Counted from the first letter of the stretch, positions 1 to 5,432 are shown. The stretch is 5,855 nt of DNA from an uncultured Collinsella sp. (GCA_900544385.1 UQVD01000104.1:1-5855), one strand, 5' to 3'. The notes: generated by a model not told the origin, from the sequence alone. Program-made: numbers and translations.

Positions 1-38
1 GCATATCGTCGGCAGCGTCAGATGTGTATAAGAGACAG
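1..38 (+). other. Illumina Nextera read-1 adapter (artefact)
   Basis: Positions 6-19 (TCGTCGGCAGCGTC) and 20-38 (AGATGTGTATAAGAGACAG, the Tn5 mosaic end) are the standard Nextera read-1 adapter. The first five bases, GCATA, fit the end of an i5 index; from memory they match S506 (ACTGCATA). None of this is genomic. A reading frame through it begins MCIRDR, a peptide signature of untrimmed Nextera adapter. Confidence 0.98.
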
Positions 39-912
39 GGATGGGACCGTAGGCGTCAGCCCCAGCGAAGCGCTGGACCAGCTTGTAGCCGATGTTGCCT
101 GCCTCGAGGTCGGGGAACACCAGCACGTTGGCCTTACCGGCAACGGAGGAGCCGGGAGCCTTGAGCTGGGCGACGGTGGGGACGATAGCGGCATCGAGCT
201 GCAGGTCGCCGTCGATGGCGAGCTCGGGAGCCTTCTCCTTGCAGAACTTCACGGCCTCCTGGACCTTCTTGGCGACCTCGCCACCGGCGGAGCCCATGGT
301 GGAGTAGGAGAGCATGGCCACGTGCGGCTCAACGTTGCCCATGAAGGTGGACCAGGAGTGAGCGGAGGCGATAGCGATTTCGGAGAGCTCGTCGGAGGAC
401 GGGTTGATGTTGAGGCCGCAGTCGGCGAAGATCAGCGTGCCGTCGGTGCCGAACTGTGGGGTGTCGGTGCACATCACGAAGAAGGCCGAGACCAGCTTGG
501 TGCCCGGGGCGGTTTTGAGGATCTGCAGCGCGGGGCGCAGGGTGTCGGCAGTGGAGTGGCAGGCGCCGGAGACCAGGCCGTCGGCATCGCCCATCTTGAC
601 CATCATGGTGCCAAAGTAGGTGGCGTCCATCACCTGGGCGCGAGCCTGCTCGATGGTGACACCCTTCTTGGCGCGGAGCTCGGCAAACTTCTGCGCGTAC
701 TCCTCGTGCTTCTCGGCATTGCGCGGGTCGATGACGGTAGCGCCGGGAACGTTGATCTCGTCGGGGTTGCCCAGGATGACGATCTTTGCCAGGCCCTCCT
801 CGATGATCTTGGTGGCTGCGACGATAGTGCGCGGATCCTCGCCCTCGGGCAGGACGATGGTCTTAAGGTCGGCCTTGGCGGCAGACTTCATACGGTTTAG
901 GAAATCGCTCAT
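39..912 (-). CDS. pta: Phosphate acetyltransferase, C-terminus cut off by contig end
   Basis: This enzyme interconverts acetyl-CoA plus phosphate with acetyl phosphate plus CoA in the cytoplasm. Together with acetate kinase it makes ATP and acetate during fermentation. I translated 291 codons. Family motifs are clear: IVLPEGEDPR at residues 19-28, GDADGLVSGACHSTADT at 108-124, FADCGLNINPSSDE at 162-175, VAMLSYSTMGSAGGE at 198-212, and FPDLEAGNIGYKLVQRFAGADAYGPI at 266-291 (read in two parts: the LEAGNIGYK core, then the AGADAYGPI end). The usual length is about 325-335 residues, so roughly 35-45 C-terminal residues lie beyond the adapter junction at 39. The ATG at 912-910 has a strong ribosome site (916-922). 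The gene diverges from glf. An acetate kinase gene would be expected downstream, outside the window, but that is inference. Nothing suggests a broken gene apart from the artificial end. Confidence 0.96.
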
Positions 913-915
913 GTT

Positions 916-922
916 ACTCCTT
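916..922 (-). promoter_or_regulatory. Ribosome binding site of pta
   Basis: On the minus strand AAGGAGT lies three bases before the ATG at 912-910 (GGAG to ATG is four bases). It supports this start rather than the in-frame ATG at codon 8. Confidence 0.85.
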
Positions 923-964
923 ACAAGCGTTTCGCTAAGCTCCAGGCGCCCGGCTGTTCACGAA

Positions 965-987
965 TAAACCCGCTGCTAGCGGGTTTA
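965..987. repeat. Perfect 10-bp hairpin in the presumed pta leader
   Basis: TAAACCCGCT at 965-974 and AGCGGGTTTA at 978-987 are perfect complements around a three-base loop (GCT). The hairpin lies 52 bp upstream of the pta start. If the minus-strand promoter at 1040-1045 is real, it would be transcribed in the pta leader. The minus-strand continuation (TTCGTG) has no T tract, so it does not look like a full intrinsic terminator. It could be an operator, an attenuator or an mRNA-stabilising structure. The structure is certain on sequence; the role is unknown. Confidence 0.6.
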
Positions 988-1014
988 CCTTACGTTAATG
1001 TTCGCCGCGGTGCT

Positions 1015-1040
1015 TGAGCTTTCCTTGTGTGGCAAGCTCA
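1015..1040. promoter_or_regulatory. Inverted repeat next to the divergent promoters, possible operator
   Basis: TGAGCTT (1015-1021) and AAGCTCA (1034-1040) are perfect 7-bp complements separated by 12 bases. They sit at the expected start point of the pta transcript and just upstream of the glf -35 region. This is a reasonable place for a repressor site, but no regulator is encoded in the window and the dyad is short. Confidence 0.25.
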
Positions 1041-1045
1041 TTATA
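1040..1045 (-). promoter_or_regulatory. Candidate -10 box, pta promoter
   Basis: The minus strand reads TATAAT, a perfect sigma-70 type -10 hexamer, about 128 bp upstream of the pta ATG. A 17-bp spacer would put the -35 at 1063-1068 (GCGATT on the minus strand), a poor match that overlaps the glf -10 box. The hexamer is clear; promoter activity is inferred. Confidence 0.45.
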
Positions 1046-1059
1046 GGACGCATTAGCGC

Positions 1060-1065
1060 TATAAT
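1060..1065 (+). promoter_or_regulatory. Candidate -10 box, glf promoter
   Basis: TATAAT is a perfect -10 hexamer 78 bp upstream of the glf ATG. A 17-bp spacer would put the -35 at 1037-1042 (CTCATT), a weak match that overlaps the opposing pta -10 box. Transcription would start near 1072, giving a leader of about 70 bases that includes the hairpin at 1082-1100. Confidence 0.5.
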
Positions 1066-1081
1066 CGCTCTGATAAATGTG

Positions 1082-1100
1082 TCTCGAAGAATGTTCGAGA
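1082..1100. repeat. Perfect 7-bp hairpin in the presumed glf leader
   Basis: TCTCGAA (1082-1088) and TTCGAGA (1094-1100) are perfect complements around a five-base loop (GAATG). The hairpin lies between the candidate glf -10 box and the ribosome site. It may be a protein binding site or a leader hairpin. It is not followed by a T tract. Confidence 0.5.
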
Positions 1101-1132
1101 AAAGCCCAGCTAACGAGCCCGTGGCTTTTGAC

Positions 1133-1138
1133 AAGGAG
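1133..1138 (+). promoter_or_regulatory. Ribosome binding site of glf
   Basis: AAGGAG lies five bases before the ATG at 1144. It fixes the start there; the in-frame ATG at 1195 (codon 18, right before the FAD-binding strand) has no comparable site. Confidence 0.85.
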
Positions 1139-1143
1139 TATCG

Positions 1144-2346
1144 ATGCAGATTACCTCAGGCCTGCCTGAAGGCTTTAACGCCGGCGCGTACGACATGATT
1201 GTCGTCGGTGCTGGATATGCCGGTGCCGTTTGTGCCCGCCGTCTCGCCGAGACCATCGGCTATCGTGTTGCCGTTTTGGAGCGCCGTAGCCACATTGCGG
1301 GCAATGCCTATGACTGCACTGACGAGGCCGGAATCCTGATCCACGAGTACGGTCCGCATATCTATCACACCTTTAACGAGCGCGTGCACAATTTCCTGTC
1401 GCGCTTTACCAAGTGGACGGATTATCAGCACAAGGTGCTCGCCAACATCAACGGTACCCTTATGCCCGTGCCCTTCAACCATGCGAGTCTCAAGCTCGCC
1501 TTTGGTGACGAGCGCGGCGAGGAGCTGTATCAGAAGCTCGTGGAGACCTTTGGCAAGGATGTCAAGGTGCCCATTATGGAGCTGCGTAAGAAGAACGACC
1601 CCGACTTGGCCGAGGTCGCCGATTACGTCTACGAGAACGTCTTTTTGCATTACACCATGAAGCAGTGGGGCCAGACGCCCGATCAGATCGATCCCTCGAT
1701 CACCGGCCGCGTTCCCGTCTTTGTGGGCGATGATGACCGCTACTTCCCGCAAGCCCCCTTCCAGGGCATGCCGCAGGAGGGCTACACGGCGCTCTTTGAG
1801 CACATGCTCGACCACGACCTGATCGACGTGTTCTGCGACGTGGACGCCCGCGATCTCTTTGAGATCGACGAGACCACCGTCAAGATCGACGGCAAGGTCT
1901 ATGGTGGCGAGATTGTCTATACCGGTCCACTCGACGAGCTGTTCAACCTCGACTTGGGTGCGTTGCCGTACCGCACGCTCGATATGAAGTTCGAGACGCT
2001 CGATACGGACCAGTTCCAGCCCGTGGGCACCGTCAACTACACCACGAGCGAGGACTACACGCGTATCACCGAGTTCAAGAACATGACCGGTCAGGTCCTG
2101 CCCGGCAAGACCACCATCATGAAGGAGTACTCCAAGGCCTATACGCCCGGCTCGGGCGAGACACCGTACTACGCCATTCTTGAGCCCGAGAACCGTGAGC
2201 TCTATGAGCGCTATCTTGAGCGCGTCCAGAACCTGACGAACTTCCACCCGGTGGGTCGTCTGGCCGAGTATCGTTACTACGATATGGACGCTGTGACCAA
2301 TTCCGCCCTCGATCTTTCGGATGAGATTATCGCCTGCCATGCATAA
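1144..2346 (+). CDS. glf: UDP-galactopyranose mutase
   Basis: This cytoplasmic flavoenzyme converts UDP-galactopyranose to UDP-galactofuranose, the donor for galactofuranose in surface polysaccharides. It works with reduced FAD. The protein is 400 residues. Visible features are the FAD-binding loop VVGAGYAGAV (20-29, GxGxxG), an acidic strand end (ERR, E46), PVPFN (108-112), YTMKQWG (170-176) with the conserved Trp, RVPVF at 189-193 with a family-conserved Arg, GDDDRYF (195-201), and GRLAEYRYYDMD (371-382) with conserved Arg and Tyr residues near the active site. It carries about 15 residues before the FAD strand that many homologues lack; the strong ribosome site favours this longer form. 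The last eight bases overlap the next gene, a glycosyltransferase, so the two are probably made together. The opposite neighbour is pta, with divergent promoters between. Confidence 0.96.
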   Translation: MQITSGLPEGFNAGAYDMIVVGAGYAGAVCARRLAETIGYRVAVLERRSHIAGNAYDCTDEAGILIHEYGPHIYHTFNERVHNFLSRFTKWTDYQHKVLANINGTLMPVPFNHASLKLAFGDERGEELYQKLVETFGKDVKVPIMELRKKNDPDLAEVADYVYENVFLHYTMKQWGQTPDQIDPSITGRVPVFVGDDDRYFPQAPFQGMPQEGYTALFEHMLDHDLIDVFCDVDARDLFEIDETTVKIDGKVYGGEIVYTGPLDELFNLDLGALPYRTLDMKFETLDTDQFQPVGTVNYTTSEDYTRITEFKNMTGQVLPGKTTIMKEYSKAYTPGSGETPYYAILEPENRELYERYLERVQNLTNFHPVGRLAEYRYYDMDAVTNSALDLSDEIIACHA

Positions 2347-3370
2347 AGTCATAACATTCGGTATTCCCTCGTATAACGCCGCCAAGGACATGGACCATTG
2401 CATCACCTCCATCTTGGAGGGGAGCAATTTCGCCACCGATATCGAGATTATCGTGGTGGACGACGGCTCTAAGGACGAGACGGCCGATAAGGCCGATGAG
2501 TGGGAGGCGCGTTATCCCGGTATCATTCGCGCGGTACACCAGGAGAACGGCGGCCACGGTATTGCCGTCCTTTCGGGTCTGCGCGAGGCACAGGGCACCT
2601 ACTACAAGGTTGTTGATTCGGACGACTGGCTTGACGGCGCTGCCCTTTCGACCATGCTGTCGATTCTGCGTGGCTTTGAGGAGCGCGACCAGCGCGTTGA
2701 CCTGTTTATCTCGAACTACGTGTACGAGAAGGTTTACGAGGGCACGCATACCGCTATTGGCTACAAATTTGCCCTGCCGCGCAAGAAGATCTTTTCCTGG
2801 GATCAGATCGGTCATTTCCGCCTGGACCAGAACCTACTCATGCACAGCCTGTGCTATCGCACGGATGTGCTGCGCGAGTCCAACCTTCCCATGCCGCCGC
2901 ACACGTTCTATGTGGACAACATCTACGCCTACGTGCCGCTGCCGCGTTGCGAGACCATGTACTACGCCGACATCGACCTCTATCGCTACTTTATCGGTCG
3001 CGAGGGCCAGAGTGTCAACGAGGCCACGATGGTCAAGCGTCTGGACCAGCAGTTCCGTGTGACGCGCATCATGATGGAGTCGTACCACCTGTACAGCGAT
3101 GTTGAGTCGTCGCGTCTGCGCTCGTACATGATGGGCTATTTCACCATGATGATGGCGATCTGCTCGGTGCTTACCAAGCTTTCCGAGGAAGATTGCGCCG
3201 ACGAGCGCCTAAAGACGCTGTGGAATGATTTGAAGGCCTATGACGAGCGCATGTATCGTCGTGCCCGCTACGGCGTGGTCGGGTTCTTCACCAATCTGCG
3301 TGGACGGGCCGGAGACAAAACCATACTCGGCCTATACCGTCTTGCCTCTAAGATCTTCAAATTCAACTAA
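2339..3370 (+). CDS. Family 2 glycosyltransferase, probably surface glycan synthesis
   Basis: This is a GT-A fold transferase that moves a sugar from a nucleotide donor to a growing glycan on the inner face of the membrane. With the ATG at 2339 it has 343 residues. It starts MHKVITFGIPSYN, the usual first strand of the family. Key features are VVDDGS (39-44), a metal-binding DSDD (93-96), GGHGIAVLSG (71-80), YVDNIY (191-196, probable acceptor and catalytic-acid region) and LYRYFIGREGQSVN (214-227), typical of capsule-type enzymes. The C-terminal third is basic and partly hydrophobic (about 261-278 and 311-343, ending SKIFKFN), fitting membrane association. No good ribosome site precedes either this ATG or the in-frame ATG at 2321. 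Overlap with the glf stop suggests translational coupling. A galactofuranosyl transferase role is plausible from the neighbour but not shown; the donor and acceptor are unknown. Confidence 0.9.
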   Translation: MHKVITFGIPSYNAAKDMDHCITSILEGSNFATDIEIIVVDDGSKDETADKADEWEARYPGIIRAVHQENGGHGIAVLSGLREAQGTYYKVVDSDDWLDGAALSTMLSILRGFEERDQRVDLFISNYVYEKVYEGTHTAIGYKFALPRKKIFSWDQIGHFRLDQNLLMHSLCYRTDVLRESNLPMPPHTFYVDNIYAYVPLPRCETMYYADIDLYRYFIGREGQSVNEATMVKRLDQQFRVTRIMMESYHLYSDVESSRLRSYMMGYFTMMMAICSVLTKLSEEDCADERLKTLWNDLKAYDERMYRRARYGVVGFFTNLRGRAGDKTILGLYRLASKIFKFN

Positions 3371-3402
3371 CTGTTGAGTAATCGCTGCTGATAGGTTGAC
3401 TG

Positions 3403-3512
3403 GGCCCCTTGGCCTTTAGTTTGCTACTGCGAACAGTCCTGCTCGCACGGAAAGCACATTAAGTGCTTTCCGGCTCGTGCGGAACTTGTATCAAACTAAA
3501 GGCCAAGGGGCC
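3403..3512 (-). repeat. Structured intergenic repeat, copy 1 (compound hairpin)
   Basis: Outer arms of 21 bp (3403-3423 and 3492-3512) are perfect complements; they read from GGCCCC to AGTTTG on the plus strand. They enclose 68 bases with an inner perfect 10-bp hairpin, CGGAAAGCAC (3448-3457) and GTGCTTTCCG (3463-3472), loop ATTAA. Read on the minus strand it carries the same ordered blocks as copy 2: GTTTG, five bases, AGTTCCGCACG (3486-3476), ten bases, CACTTAATGTG (3465-3455), fourteen bases, AGGACTGT (3440-3433), nine bases, CAAAC. AGTTCC and GGACT can also pair with one bulged base, so the whole element can fold as one long interrupted hairpin. It starts 32 bp after the glycosyltransferase stop. 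No T tract follows on either strand, so it is not a textbook terminator. It may be a mobile miniature element, a bidirectional terminator or an RNA structure. Confidence 0.85.
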
Positions 3513-3537
3513 TCTGCTATAAGAATCGATTGTCAGG

Positions 3538-3573
3538 TTATTTGAATTTGAAGATCTTCGACGCGCGGTACAC
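3538..3573 (-). pseudogene. Remnant of a glycosyltransferase C-terminal end
   Basis: On the minus strand these bases read VYRASKIFKFK-stop. The intact neighbour ends LYRLASKIFKFN-stop. Seventeen bases (AAGATCTTCAAATTCAA) are identical between 3350-3366 (plus) and 3558-3542 (minus), with one codon missing just upstream and further short matches (TACCG, ATCG) on either side. Similarity fades upstream of the Val codon. The simplest reading is the tail of a deleted paralogous glycosyltransferase that once converged on the present one. A local inverted duplication of the neighbour's 3' end is the alternative. The match is short, so the call is moderate. Confidence 0.55.
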
Positions 3574-3605
3574 AGGGGCCTGGGCTGAAAAAATATTAGT
3601 TGGTA

Positions 3606-3734
3606 GTCGGTCGGAGGCGGGCGGGCATTACGTTTGTCGCGAGTTCCGCACGCAAAGAAGGCCACTTAATGTGGCCTTCGTCTTGCATAGGACTGTAGAG
3701 CAGCAAACGTAACGCCCGCCCGCCTCCGACCGAC
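3606..3734 (+). repeat. Structured intergenic repeat, copy 2 (compound hairpin)
   Basis: Outer arms of 31 bp (3606-3636 and 3704-3734) are complementary at 30 positions; the exception is A3627 against C3713. They read GTCGGTCGGAGG at the outer end and TACGTTTG at the inner end. They enclose 67 bases with an inner perfect 9-bp hairpin, GAAGGCCAC (3657-3665) and GTGGCCTTC (3671-3679), loop TTAAT. Blocks shared with copy 1 in the same order are GTTTG, AGTTCCGCACG (3642-3652), CACTTAATGTG (3663-3673), AGGACTGT (3689-3696) and CAAAC. The outer arms share almost nothing with copy 1. The element ends 13 bp short of the peptidase stop on the opposite strand. Reading that strand, a T6 run (3593-3588) follows the hairpin only after twelve bases, which is far for an intrinsic terminator. 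Confidence 0.87.
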
Positions 3735-3747
3735 GGTCGAGTGGGGG

Positions 3748-4749
3748 TTACTTCGCGGCGCCGGGGATGCCGTGGGAGGTTTTGGCGGTTTTGGCTCCGT
3801 TTACGATGGCGGTTTGCAAAGTCCTTACGGCGAGCATGCCCAGCAGGTCTAGGGGAACGGCGGCACTTGCCTGGGCGCCCAGTTTGCCGCTGGCGAGGGT
3901 GTAGATGGTGTCGCCGTCGTTGGTGGTGTGCGTGGGACGGATGGCGTGTGCGTAGGCGTCTGCGGCCATCTGGGAGACCTTGGTAGCTTGTGCCTTAGTG
4001 AGTTCCACGTTGGTGACGATGCAGCTGATGGTGGTGTTGGTGCGGTCGAGCGGCATCTGCATGGATCCGGCGGAGGCAAAGGCTGCGAGTTCCATGTCGA
4101 CGATCTGGTCGCTATCGGCTGCGGCGCGCATGCCGGCGACCCACTCGCCGGTGAAGGGGTCGACCACGTTGCCGCAGGCGTTGACCGAGACCACGGCGCC
4201 CACCTTGATGGGGCCGAGCGCCACGGCAGCAGCTCCAAGGCCGGCCTTCATGCAGGTGGCAGGCCCCATGAGCTTACCCACGGTGGCGCCCGTGCCGGCG
4301 CCTACGTTGCCCTGTTCGAGCTTGGTGGGGGTGTGGTCGAGTGCTTCGCGCACGGCGGCGATACCGGCCTCAATGTCGGGGCGCACGGTGGGGTCGCCAA
4401 AGGCAAGATCGAAGATACAGCTGGAGCACACGATAGGCACCTGCGTGGGACCGACGGGAAGGCCGATGCCGCGGCTCTCAAGCTCGCGGGCCACGCCGCT
4501 TGCGGCTTCGAGGCCAAAGGCCGATCCGCCCGAAAGGCAGACGGCGTGGACCTTGTCGACGGTGTTCTCGGGTCGCAGCAGGTCGGTTTCGCGCGATGCT
4601 GGAGCACCGCCGCGAACGTCAACGCCGCCGGTGGCACCCTCGGGCGCCACGATTACGGTGCAACCGGTGCCGGCCTCCTCGTCCGTATAGTTGCCATAGC
4701 AAAAGCCATCGACATCGCAGACGTCAATGGCCTCGAGCAGTGTATCCAT
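3748..4749 (-). CDS. P1 family peptidase (DmpA/NylC-like, self-processing)
   Basis: The family are N-terminal nucleophile hydrolases. A precursor cuts itself once, and the new N-terminal Ser or Thr attacks amide bonds; known members include DmpA aminopeptidase and the nylon-oligomer hydrolase NylC. The protein has 333 residues. Visible are a Gly-rich region AGTGCTVIVAPEGATGGVDVRG (26-47, in two blocks: TGCTVIVAPEGA then GGVDVRGG), LSGGSAFGL (72-80), GNVGAGTGATVGK (147-159) and DRTNTTISCIVTN (235-247). In the last, Asn238-Thr239 fits the NylC-type cleavage site with Thr239 as nucleophile. No signal peptide is visible, so it is probably cytoplasmic. The ATG at 4749-4747 has the ribosome site AGGAGT six bases away. 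It follows maf by 101 bp, with a terminator-like hairpin between, so it may have its own promoter. The natural substrate is unknown. Confidence 0.92.
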   Translation of the reverse strand: MDTLLEAIDVCDVDGFCYGNYTDEEAGTGCTVIVAPEGATGGVDVRGGAPASRETDLLRPENTVDKVHAVCLSGGSAFGLEAASGVARELESRGIGLPVGPTQVPIVCSSCIFDLAFGDPTVRPDIEAGIAAVREALDHTPTKLEQGNVGAGTGATVGKLMGPATCMKAGLGAAAVALGPIKVGAVVSVNACGNVVDPFTGEWVAGMRAAADSDQIVDMELAAFASAGSMQMPLDRTNTTISCIVTNVELTKAQATKVSQMAADAYAHAIRPTHTTNDGDTIYTLASGKLGAQASAAVPLDLLGMLAVRTLQTAIVNGAKTAKTSHGIPGAAK

Positions 4750-4754
4750 GTTTA

Positions 4755-4760
4755 ACTCCT
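4755..4760 (-). promoter_or_regulatory. Ribosome binding site of the P1 peptidase gene
   Basis: The minus strand reads AGGAGT, then five bases (TAAAC), then ATG at 4749-4747. It fixes the start of the peptidase. Confidence 0.8.
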
Positions 4761-4810
4761 ATCGGTTTTCCGCCGCGCCTTGTGCCCGGTCGGGATCCGT
4801 ACGGTACGCC

Positions 4811-4842
4811 AAAATTGTAGGCGCCGGGGGATACCCAGCGCC
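4811..4842 (-). terminator. Probable intrinsic terminator after maf
   Basis: Read on the minus strand, GGCGCTGGG (4842-4834) pairs with CCCGGCGCC (4828-4820) as nine base pairs including one T-G wobble, around a five-base loop. The tail TACAATTTT follows (4819-4811). It begins 8 bases after the maf stop. The tail is only partly T-rich. TACAAT in the tail (4819-4814) could alternatively serve as a weak -10 box for the peptidase gene, though no good -35 box is visible. Confidence 0.5.
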
Positions 4843-4850
4843 AGATGCAA

Positions 4851-5432
4851 TTACGAGAGTTTTTGAATCGCGCGCGCGACGCGGGCGATGGGTAGGCCCA
4901 CCACGTTATAGAAGTCGCCCGAAATATCGTGCACGAGCATGCGTCCGCCTGTGCCCTGAATGCCGTAGGCGCCGGCCTTGTCCATGGGCTCACCCGAGGC
5001 GACGTAGCGCTCGATCTGTTCGTCGGTGAGCTCGTAGAATGTCACGTCGGTCACATCGACAAACGACAGGCTCTCGGCGGCATGCGGGGCGGCCGTATCG
5101 CCTGCCTTAACGATGCAGACGCCGGTTGCGACCTGGTGCGTGCGGCCCGAAAGCTCACGAAGCATGGTGCGCGCCTCGCCCTCGGTTGCCGGCTTGCCCA
5201 AAATCTTGCCGTCGAAGGTGACGATGGTGTCGGCCGCGACGGTCAACTCATTGGGCTCGGCATACTCGGCAGCAACGGCAGCCGCCTTGGCGCGTGCCAA
5301 GCGCTCGACAAGCGTGAGCGGGGGCTCGCCATCAAAGGGCGTTTCGTCGATATCCGCGGGAATCACGCGAATGTTGTAGCCCGCCTCGCGCATCAGCTCT
5401 ATGCGGCGCGGCGATTGGGAAGCCAAAATCAT
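4851..5432 (-). CDS. maf: Maf family nucleotide pyrophosphatase
   Basis: Maf proteins hydrolyse nucleoside triphosphates to monophosphates. The dTTPase/UTPase subgroup clears non-canonical or excess nucleotides, and some members are linked to septum formation. The protein has 193 residues, the normal length. Motifs are LASQSPRR (3-10) at the extreme N-terminus, AADTIV (66-71) with the likely catalytic Asp68, LGKP (78-81), SGRTHQVATGV (95-105), SGEPMDKAGAYGIQG (146-160) and ISGDFYNVVGLP (170-181). These fit the dTTPase/UTPase (YhdE-like) type, though substrate choice cannot be settled by eye. Its ATG overlaps the TGA of the upstream DJ-1 family gene (ATGA, 5432-5429), so it is probably translated by coupling; only a weak GAGG lies upstream. 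A likely terminator follows the stop. Confidence 0.95.
   Translation of the reverse strand: MILASQSPRRIELMREAGYNIRVIPADIDETPFDGEPPLTLVERLARAKAAAVAAEYAEPNELTVAADTIVTFDGKILGKPATEGEARTMLRELSGRTHQVATGVCIVKAGDTAAPHAAESLSFVDVTDVTFYELTDEQIERYVASGEPMDKAGAYGIQGTGGRMLVHDISGDFYNVVGLPIARVARAIQKLS

Larger units (their letters stand above)
3371..3747. other. Convergent intergenic region with two compound hairpins and a gene remnant
   Basis: This 377-bp stretch lies between two converging genes, the glycosyltransferase and the P1 peptidase. It holds repeat copy 1 (3403-3512), a glycosyltransferase tail remnant (3538-3573), an A6 tract (3588-3593) and repeat copy 2 (3606-3734). The short reading frames in it run through the inverted repeats and do not look coding. 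Confidence 0.85.

Noticed and set aside
22..900. A 292-codon plus-strand frame beginning MCIRDR
   Set aside because: It starts inside the adapter and is antisense to pta. It is an artefact.
1084..1098. LexA (SOS) box at the glf leader palindrome
   Set aside because: The Gram-positive LexA site needs GAAC-N4-GTTC. Here the arms are one base too close (GAAG-AAT-GTTC) and the left arm does not match.
998..1198. A 66-codon frame across the pta-glf intergenic region
   Set aside because: It covers the candidate promoters and runs into the start of glf in another frame. No ribosome site or similarity supports it.
1156..2436. A 426-codon open frame on the minus strand opposite glf
   Set aside because: It mirrors glf codon structure in a GC-rich genome, has no ribosome site, and its translation is rich in Val, Leu and Gly without recognisable motifs. 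The plus-strand gene is unmistakable.
3403..3512. Simple intrinsic terminator for the glycosyltransferase gene
   Set aside because: The hairpin is far longer than needed and no T tract follows on either strand. It may still stop transcription, but that label alone does not explain the conserved core shared with copy 2.
3459..3712. Small open frames in the convergent intergenic region
   Set aside because: They run through the inverted repeats, lack ribosome sites and show no conserved composition.
3403..3734. Integron attC sites, a CRISPR array, or a retron RNA
   Set aside because: There are only two copies, in opposite orientation, with no spacer pattern. No integrase, cas or reverse transcriptase gene is present, and the attC core bases are not in place. 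The structured-repeat reading fits better.
3928..4755. Long plus-strand frames opposite the P1 peptidase
   Set aside because: They are antisense shadows with low-complexity Gly, Ala and Asp composition. The minus-strand peptidase has full family motifs and a ribosome site.
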